From contig CAAGDE010000094.1 in the NCBI GenBank assembly GCA_900768535.1, forward strand, positions 1 to 23,623: 23,623 bases of DNA, written 5' to 3'. The position numbers were made by a program, and so were the translations under genes. Each line of letters opens with the position of its first letter. The stretch's first letter is position 1. This DNA is from Clostridia bacterium. GTDB lineage: Bacteria > Bacillota > Clostridia > Oscillospirales > CAG-272. The notes beneath the pieces were generated by a model. The model saw only the letters and a list, made by a program, of their open reading frames with translations. It was not told the DNA's origin and ran no database searches. Shown one piece after another: positions 7,812 to 15,883 of the stretch.

Positions 7812-8687
7812 ATGAAGCTGTCGATTAACGCAAATTACCTGGTTTGCACCAGGGATCCGAATCGGTTCCGCACGGCAGGGGAATGCCTTGCGCTCTGCAG
7901 ACGTGCGGGCTTCCGTACCTTTGACTATTCCCCGTACCTGGACTGTGAGGGCTGGGAGGAAAGCATTGATTCGGTGATCCGTGCGGCAGACGCGCTGGAT
8001 GTGGAGCTGGAGCAATCGCACGCACCCTATAATTACTATGCAAAGCGCACGCCGGAGCACTTTTCCGTGCTGCTGGACCGCAGTGTGGAGGCGGCGGTCC
8101 GGATGAAGAACCGCCAGCTGGTGTTCCACATGGACGAATATCATGCGCCGTCCCCCGATGCATATGATCCGGATGCCGCCCTGGATCGGGCGTATGAAGT
8201 GCTGGCGCCGCATATCGAAAAGGCGCTGGCAAGCGGTGTCCGTGTGGCGCTGGAGACGATTTTTGAGGATCGCATCACCGTCGGAAAGCCGGGGCGCTCG
8301 CACTTCGGGGGGACCCTTGACGAATTGCTCCGGTCGCTCGACCGTTTCCGCCATCCGGACGTCGGGTGCTGTTGGGATTTCGGTCATGCATATCTGGCAT
8401 ACGGGCGGGAGGGTCAGCTGGACGCCATGCGAACATTGGGCAGCCGCATCATCTGCACCCACACGCACGACAACTACTATACAAAGGATCTTCACCTGAT
8501 GCCGTTCTGGGGAGAGCAGTGCTGGGAGCGGGTCATGCAGACGCTGGCAGAGATCGGATACCGGGGCAATCTGACCTATGAATTTGTCTACGGCAGACTG
8601 CCCGACCGCCTGATTCCCGCGTTCCTTGACTACGCGCACGACACCGGCGAGGTGCTGATTGATCTGTTTGAAGGAAAGGAGGGATGA
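7812..8687 (+). CDS. Sugar isomerase/epimerase-type TIM-barrel protein
   Basis: 291 aa, xylose-isomerase-like TIM barrel (AP_endonuc_2 superfamily). Expected metal and substrate ligands are visible: Glu148 (VALETIFED), Asp189 and His192 (CCWDFGHAYL), His217/His219 (CTHTHDN) and Glu257 (LTYEFVYG). Such proteins interconvert sugars or sugar derivatives, but the superfamily also includes inosose dehydratases and hydroxypyruvate isomerases, so the substrate is not assignable. It follows GH29 after 36 nt and precedes the lipoprotein gene by 4 nt, so it is part of the operon. A role in processing a sugar released by the two glycosidases is inferred. Confidence 0.85.
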   Translation: MKLSINANYLVCTRDPNRFRTAGECLALCRRAGFRTFDYSPYLDCEGWEESIDSVIRAADALDVELEQSHAPYNYYAKRTPEHFSVLLDRSVEAAVRMKNRQLVFHMDEYHAPSPDAYDPDAALDRAYEVLAPHIEKALASGVRVALETIFEDRITVGKPGRSHFGGTLDELLRSLDRFRHPDVGCCWDFGHAYLAYGREGQLDAMRTLGSRIICTHTHDNYYTKDLHLMPFWGEQCWERVMQTLAEIGYRGNLTYEFVYGRLPDRLIPAFLDYAHDTGEVLIDLFEGKEG

Positions 8688-8691
8688 CGGG

Positions 8692-10038
8692 GTGATCAAA
8701 GGAAGAATCGGAAGATGTCTTGCGTGGCTTCTGGCGGGGGTTATCCTGCTGGCGTCCTGCAAAACGGGGCGGTCCGATCCCCCGCAGGACTCCGCGGAAG
8801 AAACCTCCGGGCAGTCACCGTCCGGGGCGCTTGAACTGATCCGGGACGGGAAGGCGGGCTGCGGCATCGTGCGGCAGAGCAGTGTCGGGAAGGATGTTAT
8901 GACGCTGTGCTCGGAGCTGTTCGGCGCCGTGCGGGAGAGGACCGGTGCGGAGATCGGCTTTGTCAGCGATCGGAAGACCCTGCAGGACGGTTGGATTGAG
9001 ATTCTGATCGGGGACACGAACCGCCCGGAGTCCGCACAGGCAAAGCAGGCGCTGGGAGACGATGCATATTCGGTTTCGGTCGTCAACCGGAAGCTGGTGC
9101 TGGTCGGCGCGGATGAACGGATGCTGGAGCACTGCTTGCGGTCGTTTCTGGAGCTGATTGCGCAGCAAGCGGAGTCACTCGGAATGGGTCACGGGTACTG
9201 GACCATGCCGCAGGATTTCAGCCGGCGCTTCGACAGCCCGGATGAAAGCTATAACGGACACATCGGAAGGGGATATCCGCTCGGCACCGTGTTTACCAGA
9301 ATCCCGAAGCTGTGTACGACCGGCGGAAGCTCCACGGTCGGGAATTACCGCTTTCCGTGGGTGCAGGGCGGCTGTACGGACGGCACCTATTACTACGCCT
9401 TCATGATTACCGACAACTCCGTAACGCCGACCAAATGTACGGTCCTGAAGTATGAGCTTGCCTCGCAGAATCTGGTAAAGGTCAGTCAGGAGCTGGAGCT
9501 GGGGCACGCCAACGATGCCGCATGGAACCCGGACCGGGGCGTGATTGCGGTGTGCGGCTCCGGAAAGACCCACTATCTGATCGACCCGGAGACCCTGACG
9601 GTGAAGGAAACCGTCCGGACCGACAATCCGGGCTACACCATGGGCTATGACCCCGTGCAAAAGGAGTATCTGATGGCAACCTCCACTGCCGTCTATGTCT
9701 ACGACAGCGATTTCCGCCCCAAAAGGCAGCTTGCCATTGAAGGCTTCCTTTCGGCGTTTGACGCGGGCGGCAAGGCGGCAGGGCAGGGGATGACCTGCGA
9801 CGACACCTATATTTACTATCTGGAATATTGGCAGAATTCCGCAAACGGAAAGGACATCCGCTGCAATATCGCGGTCTACCGTCTGCGCACGGGCGCGTTT
9901 GTCCAAAGAATTCCGCTGGAGATGAAGCGCGAGGCGGAGAACATCTTCATTTGGAACAACAGCTTTTATGTGGTGTGCAACAACAGCTCCTGGTCCGGCT
10001 CCGAATGCTTCCGGATTGACATTGTTCCGGATGACTGA
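8692..10038 (+). CDS. Two-part lipoprotein with probable beta-propeller
   Basis: 448 aa from a GTG at 8692, preferred over an in-frame start at 8659 because GGAGGG sits 7 nt upstream and because the signal peptide then begins directly (basic GRIGR, hydrophobic core, lipobox LASC, Cys23). Residues about 40-175 are an alpha/beta domain (from LELIRDGKAG onward). The remainder reads as repeated beta-strand blades (WVQGGCTDGTYYYAF, HANDAAWNPDRGVIAVCG, GYTMGYDPVQKEYLMA, GMTCDDTYIYYLEY), suggestive of a propeller. I do not recognise a catalytic signature. Likely a lipid-anchored surface protein binding glycan or assisting capture; function is inferred only from context. Confidence 0.75.
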   Translation: MIKGRIGRCLAWLLAGVILLASCKTGRSDPPQDSAEETSGQSPSGALELIRDGKAGCGIVRQSSVGKDVMTLCSELFGAVRERTGAEIGFVSDRKTLQDGWIEILIGDTNRPESAQAKQALGDDAYSVSVVNRKLVLVGADERMLEHCLRSFLELIAQQAESLGMGHGYWTMPQDFSRRFDSPDESYNGHIGRGYPLGTVFTRIPKLCTTGGSSTVGNYRFPWVQGGCTDGTYYYAFMITDNSVTPTKCTVLKYELASQNLVKVSQELELGHANDAAWNPDRGVIAVCGSGKTHYLIDPETLTVKETVRTDNPGYTMGYDPVQKEYLMATSTAVYVYDSDFRPKRQLAIEGFLSAFDAGGKAAGQGMTCDDTYIYYLEYWQNSANGKDIRCNIAVYRLRTGAFVQRIPLEMKREAENIFIWNNSFYVVCNNSSWSGSECFRIDIVPDD

Positions 10039-10102
10039 AGCGGTGGGAGCAGGACTGCCCGAACGGGCGAATAATGAATTGAAAGGAAAGGATCATTTCA
10101 CG

Positions 10103-11530
10103 ATGAAAGCGATGAAAGCATGGCTCCTGATTCTTGTTCTCGTACTGCTGGCGGCTTTCCCCTCCTGCAAATCAAAGCCGGAGGGCGGGACGCCGACAGA
10201 CTCCGGAACCGGGGAGGAAACGGAAAACATTGCGGACATTCCGCAGCGGGCATACAATACCGATTTTACCATTCTCAATCCGAACAGAAAGCTGCTGGAC
10301 ACCTATTACTGGTGCGAGGACGAAAAAGCCGGCACCTCGATCGATGCGGCAAACTACAAGCGGGAGGCGGCAATTGAGGATCACCTCGGCATTGAAATCT
10401 TCCACGAGCTTTACGAGCTGAAGGAGGGGAAGCTGTACAGCCTGATCGAACAGCAGAACCTGACCGGAACGGAGGTCTATCAGCTTTTCCTGACGCATTC
10501 CTTTCAGGATCTGGTCAGCATTGTGACGACCGACAGCGTGCAGGATCTCTCACAGGTTTCCGGCGTCTCCCTGAACGAGGCTTACTGGAACACGCAGATC
10601 ATGGAGCAGGTGCGGTTCCAGGGGCATATGTTCCTCGGAAGTAGCTCGTTCATTCTCCACGAGCCGGTTGTCATGCTGTTCAACAAAAACATGGCGGGCG
10701 CACTGCTGAGCGGCGGAGGTGCGGCACTGCTGTACGACCACGTGCGGGAGAAAACCTGGACCATCGAGCAGATGCAGACCTATGCAAAAATGGTTGATAC
10801 CAGCCTGAACAGCGGTCTTGCCAATAAAAAAGACGGCACCTACGGCTTTGCAACCCTGCTGGACTGGGAGCTTGCCTCCTTTGCGCAGGCAAACCATTAT
10901 TTCCACGGCTCCGTCACCGAAGAGGGCGGCGTAAAGCTGCAGGGCTTCAACGATGATATTTTCAAGATCTTTCAGAAGGTTGTCGGGCTGGTGGATCAGG
11001 AGTACACGTACAGCTGGAAATATAACGACATCGGAACCGGCGCGGAGCTGAGCATCAGCACCGGACGGGTGCTGTTTACCACCTGCGGAACGCCGGACAT
11101 GATTCCGCTGATGCTGGAGAGCGAATTTCCGATCGGCGTTCTGCCGTATCCGACAATCGAAGCGGGAATGAGCTATCAGAGTCTGGACTGGGCAGGATAT
11201 TTTGCCGTTCCGCGGGCGATTGCCAACACGCAGATGAGCGGCGAGGTCTCGGAGCTGCTCTCCTGGTACGGCGAGCATACGATCAAGAACGAATTCTACA
11301 ACGTTCTGCTGGGACTCCGGGCAAGCAACGAGCCGGAGGACCGCGAAATGCTGGCACTGATCTTCGACAACCTGGTGGCTGACCCGGCACTGCCCTATAT
11401 GAACGAGGGCGCATCTCCGGTTGCAAACATCTTCTATGTCCTTTCCCGGATGCTCTCCAGAGGGGAGCGCGGGATGGCAGGCTGGTACGCACAGTTTTAC
11501 GGTCCCGCACAGGCGGCATTGGAGTTTTGA
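10103..11530 (+). CDS. Extracellular solute-binding lipoprotein
   Basis: 475 aa. The ATG at 10103 follows AAAGGAAAGGA; the longer frame back to 9968 runs inside the previous gene. The N-terminus is a lipoprotein signal (WLLILVLVLLAAFPSC, Cys22; the FPS before Cys is a loose lipobox) with a Ser/Gly/Thr/Glu linker. The rest fits a family-1-like ABC substrate-binding protein: hinge-type segments, VVMLFNKNMAG near the middle, TWTIEQMQTYAKMVD and GRVLFTTCGTPDMIPLM, with PIGVLPYPTIEAG before a DWAGYFAVPRAI strand. It would capture an oligosaccharide for an ABC importer. No permease or ATPase genes are adjacent, which is unusual. It is divergent enough that assignment rests on overall pattern. Confidence 0.75.
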   Translation: MKAMKAWLLILVLVLLAAFPSCKSKPEGGTPTDSGTGEETENIADIPQRAYNTDFTILNPNRKLLDTYYWCEDEKAGTSIDAANYKREAAIEDHLGIEIFHELYELKEGKLYSLIEQQNLTGTEVYQLFLTHSFQDLVSIVTTDSVQDLSQVSGVSLNEAYWNTQIMEQVRFQGHMFLGSSSFILHEPVVMLFNKNMAGALLSGGGAALLYDHVREKTWTIEQMQTYAKMVDTSLNSGLANKKDGTYGFATLLDWELASFAQANHYFHGSVTEEGGVKLQGFNDDIFKIFQKVVGLVDQEYTYSWKYNDIGTGAELSISTGRVLFTTCGTPDMIPLMLESEFPIGVLPYPTIEAGMSYQSLDWAGYFAVPRAIANTQMSGEVSELLSWYGEHTIKNEFYNVLLGLRASNEPEDREMLALIFDNLVADPALPYMNEGASPVANIFYVLSRMLSRGERGMAGWYAQFYGPAQAALEF

Positions 11531-11578
11531 TATATTATGCCGAAAGGCTGATATAAAAATAAAAAAAGGAGAAAACAC

Positions 11579-12934
11579 ATGAAACGCTTTCAACTTCTCG
11601 CAGCCCTCGTAGCCCTTTGTATGCTTCTGACCCTTGCATCCTGCGCCACCCCGGACACACCGACCCCCGGAACCTCAGGGACCTCCGCAACGGAAACACC
11701 GGACACCCCCACCAAGCCGAATCCGGAAGTCCCCACATCCGCTCCGACCGAGGAGAGCACCAAGCCCGAGGAGCCGACGACCGCCGGAGGAAATGATGAA
11801 GAGCCTCCCAAGCCCCCGAAGTATGCATGGGCAACGCAGGGCGGTGACGGAAGTGCGGAGTCGCCGCTCATCATCAATCAGGAAAACTTCGTCGCGTTCT
11901 ATAACTTCTATCTCCAGGGCGGCTGGAACTCCTTCGGGGATATCAACGAGCATTTTGCGCTCGGCTCGGACATCGTTGTCAACACCGGAGACGCGAAGAC
12001 CTGGGGAACCACGGCTCCGCAGACCGTGTTTGAAAAGGCGATGTGCGCGTTTAACGGACAGCTTGACGGCAAGGGACACAGCATTTCCGGACTGTGCATC
12101 AAGGTGTCCGGCGACCGTGCCGCACTGTTCCATCAGATCAATAAGGGATCGACCGTCAAAAATCTCCGCGTTGTCAACTCCTATATTGAGCTGAATGCGG
12201 GAAGCGCAGGCTTTGTCACCAGCGGCACCTTTGCCGGACGTCTGCACGGAAACATCGAAGGCTGCTACAGCGATGCGGTTGTGGTCGGCATCGGCGGCTC
12301 AGCGAAAACCAACTCCCTGGGCGGCATTGTGGGAATGGTGAATGAAAGCGGAGTAACGGTCAAGGGCTGCGTGTTTGCCGGCTCGGTGACCTCCGAAAAC
12401 GCGGGCGCGGGCGGAATTGTCGGAAAGATCAACGGCGGAAAGACCGGTGTTGTGATTTCGGACTGCCTCAACCTCGGTGATGTGAAAACCGGCTTTACCC
12501 GTTCGGGCGGAATCCTTGGGGAGAACTCCAACAATGACGAGCCGGCAAACAAGATCATCAACTGCATCAATCTTTCGAAAAACATTGTCAGCGAGGCAAC
12601 CGCTGAGGGCGGAAAGGTCGGCGGAGAGGTTTACGGCGACACCTATGCCCGCATCTTCAAGCTGACGGTCAATACCTATGTCATCTCCGATGTCCGCGTG
12701 ACCGGCGGGACGGTTGCAAACGGCGTGACGCTGGACGAGAACGGCGCGGTTGTGAACGATGAAAAGGGTATCGGCTGGACCTTTAAGATCGTTACGCTGA
12801 AGGCGTTCCTTGCCGGCGGAGAGAATATGCCGGAGGGGTGGTTTACCGCCGAAGGCTGTCTGCCCTGCCCGATTGAAGGACTCCGCATTGCGCTTGCCCC
12901 CTACCTCACGCTCTGGGGCGTGACGCTCGCCTGA
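11579..12934 (+). CDS. GLUG-repeat lipoprotein
   Basis: 451 aa. ATG preceded by GGAG at 8-nt spacing. Lipoprotein signal with a good lipobox (LASC, Cys22), then a Pro/Thr/Glu-rich linker (about 25-80) typical of wall-spanning stalks. From about residue 84 it reads WATQGGDGSAESPLII and becomes a repeat-rich beta-helix-like domain with GLUG-type units (GGIVGMVNESGVTVKGC, GGIVGKINGGKTGVVISDC, SGGILGENSN). The C-terminus has CLPC (Cys427, Cys430). The domain is a close duplicate of the one in the gene 260 nt downstream. A surface adhesion or glycan-binding role is inferred; GLUG repeats are known from extracellular proteins but have no fixed function. Confidence 0.8.
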   Translation: MKRFQLLAALVALCMLLTLASCATPDTPTPGTSGTSATETPDTPTKPNPEVPTSAPTEESTKPEEPTTAGGNDEEPPKPPKYAWATQGGDGSAESPLIINQENFVAFYNFYLQGGWNSFGDINEHFALGSDIVVNTGDAKTWGTTAPQTVFEKAMCAFNGQLDGKGHSISGLCIKVSGDRAALFHQINKGSTVKNLRVVNSYIELNAGSAGFVTSGTFAGRLHGNIEGCYSDAVVVGIGGSAKTNSLGGIVGMVNESGVTVKGCVFAGSVTSENAGAGGIVGKINGGKTGVVISDCLNLGDVKTGFTRSGGILGENSNNDEPANKIINCINLSKNIVSEATAEGGKVGGEVYGDTYARIFKLTVNTYVISDVRVTGGTVANGVTLDENGAVVNDEKGIGWTFKIVTLKAFLAGGENMPEGWFTAEGCLPCPIEGLRIALAPYLTLWGVTLA

Positions 12935-12976
12935 AGCGCGTACCGCTTCCGGTTCTGACGCCTCAAGAGGCAGATG

Positions 12977-13006
12977 CCGCCGCCCGATTCTGTATCCGGG
13001 CGGCGG
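12977..13006 (+). repeat. Intercistronic hairpin
   Basis: A perfect 10-bp GC stem (12977-12986 with 12997-13006) with a 10-nt loop sits between the GLUG lipoprotein and the small ORF. No T tract follows, so it is more likely an mRNA-stabilising or processing element than a terminator. Confidence 0.5.
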
Positions 13007-13032
13007 TATCGGAATAAAGAAAGGAGATTTGC

Positions 13033-13173
13033 ATGATGAAAAGCAGCTTTTACACCTCGCCGGAGATGCTTCTGATACGGACGGATGCCGACGATGTCAT
13101 CCGCACCTCCGGGATACAGGCAGTCGAAAATGACGGGCTTTCTCCGGTGCCGAGCATCTCGTGGAAGCTCTGA
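13033..13173 (+). CDS. 46-aa small protein
   Basis: Too short for usual ORF cut-offs. Two ATGs in tandem follow AAAGGAG at about 7-nt spacing. The sequence begins MMKSSFYTSPEMLLIRTDAD, then DVIRTSG, and ends in PVPSISWKL. I recall similar tiny Clostridia proteins with an SPEM-type start, an acidic middle and a D-V-[IV]-x-[TA]-S-G motif, usually unannotated. No signal peptide, membrane segment or cysteine. It is encoded 23 nt before the secreted GLUG gene. It could be a leader-like peptide, a small regulator or a precursor peptide; none is shown. Confidence 0.6.
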   Translation: MMKSSFYTSPEMLLIRTDADDVIRTSGIQAVENDGLSPVPSISWKL

Positions 13174-13196
13174 TCGGAAGGAAGGGAGGAAAAGAC

Positions 13197-14858
13197 ATGA
13201 AGAAGCTTGTATGTTTGCTGTTGGTGACGGTACTGCTTCTTGCCGCAACGGCATCGGTCTCGGTGTCCGGTGAGGAAGCGGGGGAAGCCGTCTTTACCGC
13301 ACCGGTATTCTTCGGCGTGCAGACCGCACCCGGAGCCGGGGAGAACACACAGAATATCCGCTTTGTCTCGGTTGCTCCGAATGCCAACGGAACCGCGTTC
13401 GGATATGAGATTACCGCACGGTATACGGAAAACGGCTCTTCCCGGACGGTGCGTTACAGCGCCGCCGACGGGGACGCCGCGCTTGAGGGCAACACGGTGT
13501 ATCGCTCCGTTCTGGCAGGGGCATATGGGACACAGGTTACGGCGCAGGAGCTGGGAAGTCAGTTGCCTACGCCGATTGCGGACCCGGTCGGTCTGTTTGT
13601 CGTGTCGATTGAAAATGTGCCGACGAACATCGGGGAGATTACATTCTGGGTTCGTACTTACGTAAAAAACGGCGATGCGCTCATGGACAAATCGGGCGCG
13701 ACCGGGGTTTCGGTGACAAACGGAACGGTTTCCGAAGCTGCGGCTGTCCCGGCGTATCCTTGGGTGACGCAGGGCGGCGACGGGTCTGCCGACTATCCCT
13801 TTGTTCTCAACGGTAAAAATTTCAAAGAGTTTTATCGCTACTATTCCAAATGCACCGGCGGCGCGCAGAAGAGCTTTGCGGTAAACCTTCACTTTGCGTT
13901 GGAGAGCGACATTGTCCTGAACGCAGGGGATGCAAAAGCCTGGGGTACCGATGCACCCGAACTGGTCTTCGACAAATCGATGAACGCATTCAACGGTGTG
14001 CTTGACGGCAGAGGGCACAGTATTTCGGGGCTGTGCATCAAGGTGTCCGGCGACCGTGCCGCACTGTTCCATGAAATACAAAAGGACGCGGTTGTCAAAG
14101 ATCTCGGCATTGTCAACTCTTATATCGAGCTGAATGCGGGAAGCGCGGGCTATGTCACCAGCGGTACCTTTGCAGGACGTCTGCTGGGGAGCATCGAAAA
14201 CTGCTACAGCGATGCGGTTGTGGTTGGCATCGGCGGCGCAGCGAAAACCAACACCCTGGGCGGCATTGTGGGAATGGTGAATGAAAACGGTGCCACCGTC
14301 AAGGGTTGCGTGTTTGCCGGCTCGGTGAACTCCGAAAACGCGGGCGCAGGCGGAATTGTCGGAAAGATCAACAACGTGACCGGTGTTGTGATCTCGGACT
14401 GCCTCAACCTCGGCGAAGTGAAAACCGGCTTTACCCGTTCGGGCGGAATCCTTGGAGAAAACTCAAACAATGCCGATCCGGCAAACAAGATCATCAACTG
14501 CATCAATCTTTCGAAAAACATTACCGTAAAGGACGGGAAGGTCGGCGGAGAGATTTACGGTGATGCCTATAACGTGATTCGCAAGCTGACGGTCGATACC
14601 TATATCATCTCCGATGTCCGCGTACCCGGCGGGACGGTCGCAAACGGCGTGACGCTGGACGAGAACGGTGTGTCGAACCCCGATGTGAGTGGGCGCGGCT
14701 GGACCTTCAGAATCGTTACGCTGAACGCGTTCCTTGCCGGCGGCGAGAATCTGCCAAAGGGATGGTTTACCGCCGAAGGCTGTCTGCCCTGCCCGATCGA
14801 CTGGCTGTATATTGACCTTGCCCCCTATCTGCGTGCATGGGGGATTTCGGGAGTCTGA
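13197..14858 (+). CDS. Secreted GLUG-repeat protein
   Basis: 553 aa from the ATG at 13197 (GGAGG, 7-nt spacing). A standard Sec signal peptide (KKLVCLLLVTVLLLAATASV) without a lipobox, so probably released or wall-associated. Residues about 35-190 form a beta-rich domain (FFGVQTAPGAGENTQNIRFV onward, ending in FWVRTYVKNGDALM). The second half (about 200-553) is nearly the same as the preceding gene's GLUG domain, including CLPC (Cys529, Cys532). No catalytic motif is seen. The tandem arrangement suggests duplication followed by exchange of the N-terminal part: lipid anchor plus stalk in one copy, an extra domain in the other. Confidence 0.8.
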   Translation: MKKLVCLLLVTVLLLAATASVSVSGEEAGEAVFTAPVFFGVQTAPGAGENTQNIRFVSVAPNANGTAFGYEITARYTENGSSRTVRYSAADGDAALEGNTVYRSVLAGAYGTQVTAQELGSQLPTPIADPVGLFVVSIENVPTNIGEITFWVRTYVKNGDALMDKSGATGVSVTNGTVSEAAAVPAYPWVTQGGDGSADYPFVLNGKNFKEFYRYYSKCTGGAQKSFAVNLHFALESDIVLNAGDAKAWGTDAPELVFDKSMNAFNGVLDGRGHSISGLCIKVSGDRAALFHEIQKDAVVKDLGIVNSYIELNAGSAGYVTSGTFAGRLLGSIENCYSDAVVVGIGGAAKTNTLGGIVGMVNENGATVKGCVFAGSVNSENAGAGGIVGKINNVTGVVISDCLNLGEVKTGFTRSGGILGENSNNADPANKIINCINLSKNITVKDGKVGGEIYGDAYNVIRKLTVDTYIISDVRVPGGTVANGVTLDENGVSNPDVSGRGWTFRIVTLNAFLAGGENLPKGWFTAEGCLPCPIDWLYIDLAPYLRAWGISGV

Positions 14859-14867
14859 GGCTTGACG

Positions 14868-15863
14868 ATGGATCAAATTTCGGAGAACAACCGGTTTCCG
14901 GACGGTGCAACGGTCTGCTTCATCGGGGACAGCATCACCTGCAACAATCTGTTCCTTGCCCATATTGCGGCATATTATCGCGCCCGGTTTCCGGAATCCG
15001 GTGTCGCCTTTTACAACTGCGGGATTGCCGGAGCGGGACTGAAGACCCTGCTGGCGGCGTTTGATACGGATGTCAGACCGCTTTGCCCGACGCACTGCGT
15101 TCTGCTGATCGGTGCGAATGATTCGCATCTGCAGAGCGGGTGCGGGGAGGATCGCGAGGCGTGGTATTCCATGCTGGAGCGGTCCTTCGGGCGGTTCCGG
15201 CGACAGCTTTCGGAGTACTGCGGGCGAATCCGGGAGATCGGTGCGGAGCTGATCCTCTGTACACAGCTTCCCTATGCGGAATATCAGGAAAGCACGGTGC
15301 CGCCGCATCGGGCGGGTGCGGCGGTGATGCTGGGATATGCGGATTTTACGCGGGACTATGCAAGGGAAAACGGATATCCGCTGTGCGATTATCATTCGTA
15401 TTTCGCCCGCGCCATGCAGAAGGAGGTTCTGTTTGAAGCGGATCGGGTCCATCCGAATCCGCAGGGGCAGTACCGGATTGCCGACTGCTTTCTTGCCTTT
15501 CAGCACTGCCGTCCGGGCGCCCCGCAGGCTCTGCCGGAGGATGTGGAGGCGTGGCACCGCACGGTGCGGGTGTTGCGGGACATGGTTACGGCGGAGCATT
15601 TCATTCTGGAGGATCGGTTTGACCTCCCGGAGGAGCAACGGACGGCGGCAATGAAACGGTACCTCTCCGCGGATCACTCAAAGGAGCCGGATTCTGCCCT
15701 GCCCGTGAGGTTTGCAGAGCAATATCTGACGGAACAGCCGGGGAGACAGGAAAGAATCCGCTCGGTCACGGACTTTATGCGGATCGCCGCGGGGAAATCC
15801 GGGCGTTCCGCAGGTATTTTTCGGACCGGGCATCCGGGCAAAACGGAACATACGGAGTCATGA
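14868..15863 (+). CDS. SGNH/GDSL-type hydrolase
   Basis: 331 aa from the ATG at 14868 (GAGG 7 nt upstream). SGNH blocks are present in order: FIGDSIT (Ser22 nucleophile), CGIAGAG (block II Gly), GANDS (82-86, block III Asn) and DRVHPNPQG (Asp192/His195, block V). Family members are esterases, including carbohydrate acetylesterases, which fits removal of O-acetyl groups from imported glycans. No signal peptide, so cytoplasmic. About 100 residues follow block V, longer than a minimal SGNH protein and of unknown role. It begins 9 nt after the previous stop and lies 20 nt before fucI. Confidence 0.87.
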   Translation: MDQISENNRFPDGATVCFIGDSITCNNLFLAHIAAYYRARFPESGVAFYNCGIAGAGLKTLLAAFDTDVRPLCPTHCVLLIGANDSHLQSGCGEDREAWYSMLERSFGRFRRQLSEYCGRIREIGAELILCTQLPYAEYQESTVPPHRAGAAVMLGYADFTRDYARENGYPLCDYHSYFARAMQKEVLFEADRVHPNPQGQYRIADCFLAFQHCRPGAPQALPEDVEAWHRTVRVLRDMVTAEHFILEDRFDLPEEQRTAAMKRYLSADHSKEPDSALPVRFAEQYLTEQPGRQERIRSVTDFMRIAAGKSGRSAGIFRTGHPGKTEHTES

Positions 15864-15883
15864 AAAGAAAGGAAGATTGATTG

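Noticed and set aside
7753..7827. Small MRKFRLL ORF between GH29 and the TIM-barrel gene
   Set aside because: Starts within the GH29 end and overlaps the TIM-barrel start in another frame; no separate RBS support.
7278..9086. 602-codon minus-strand open frame
   Set aside because: Antisense to GH29, the TIM-barrel protein and the lipoprotein; residue pattern is low-complexity shadow.
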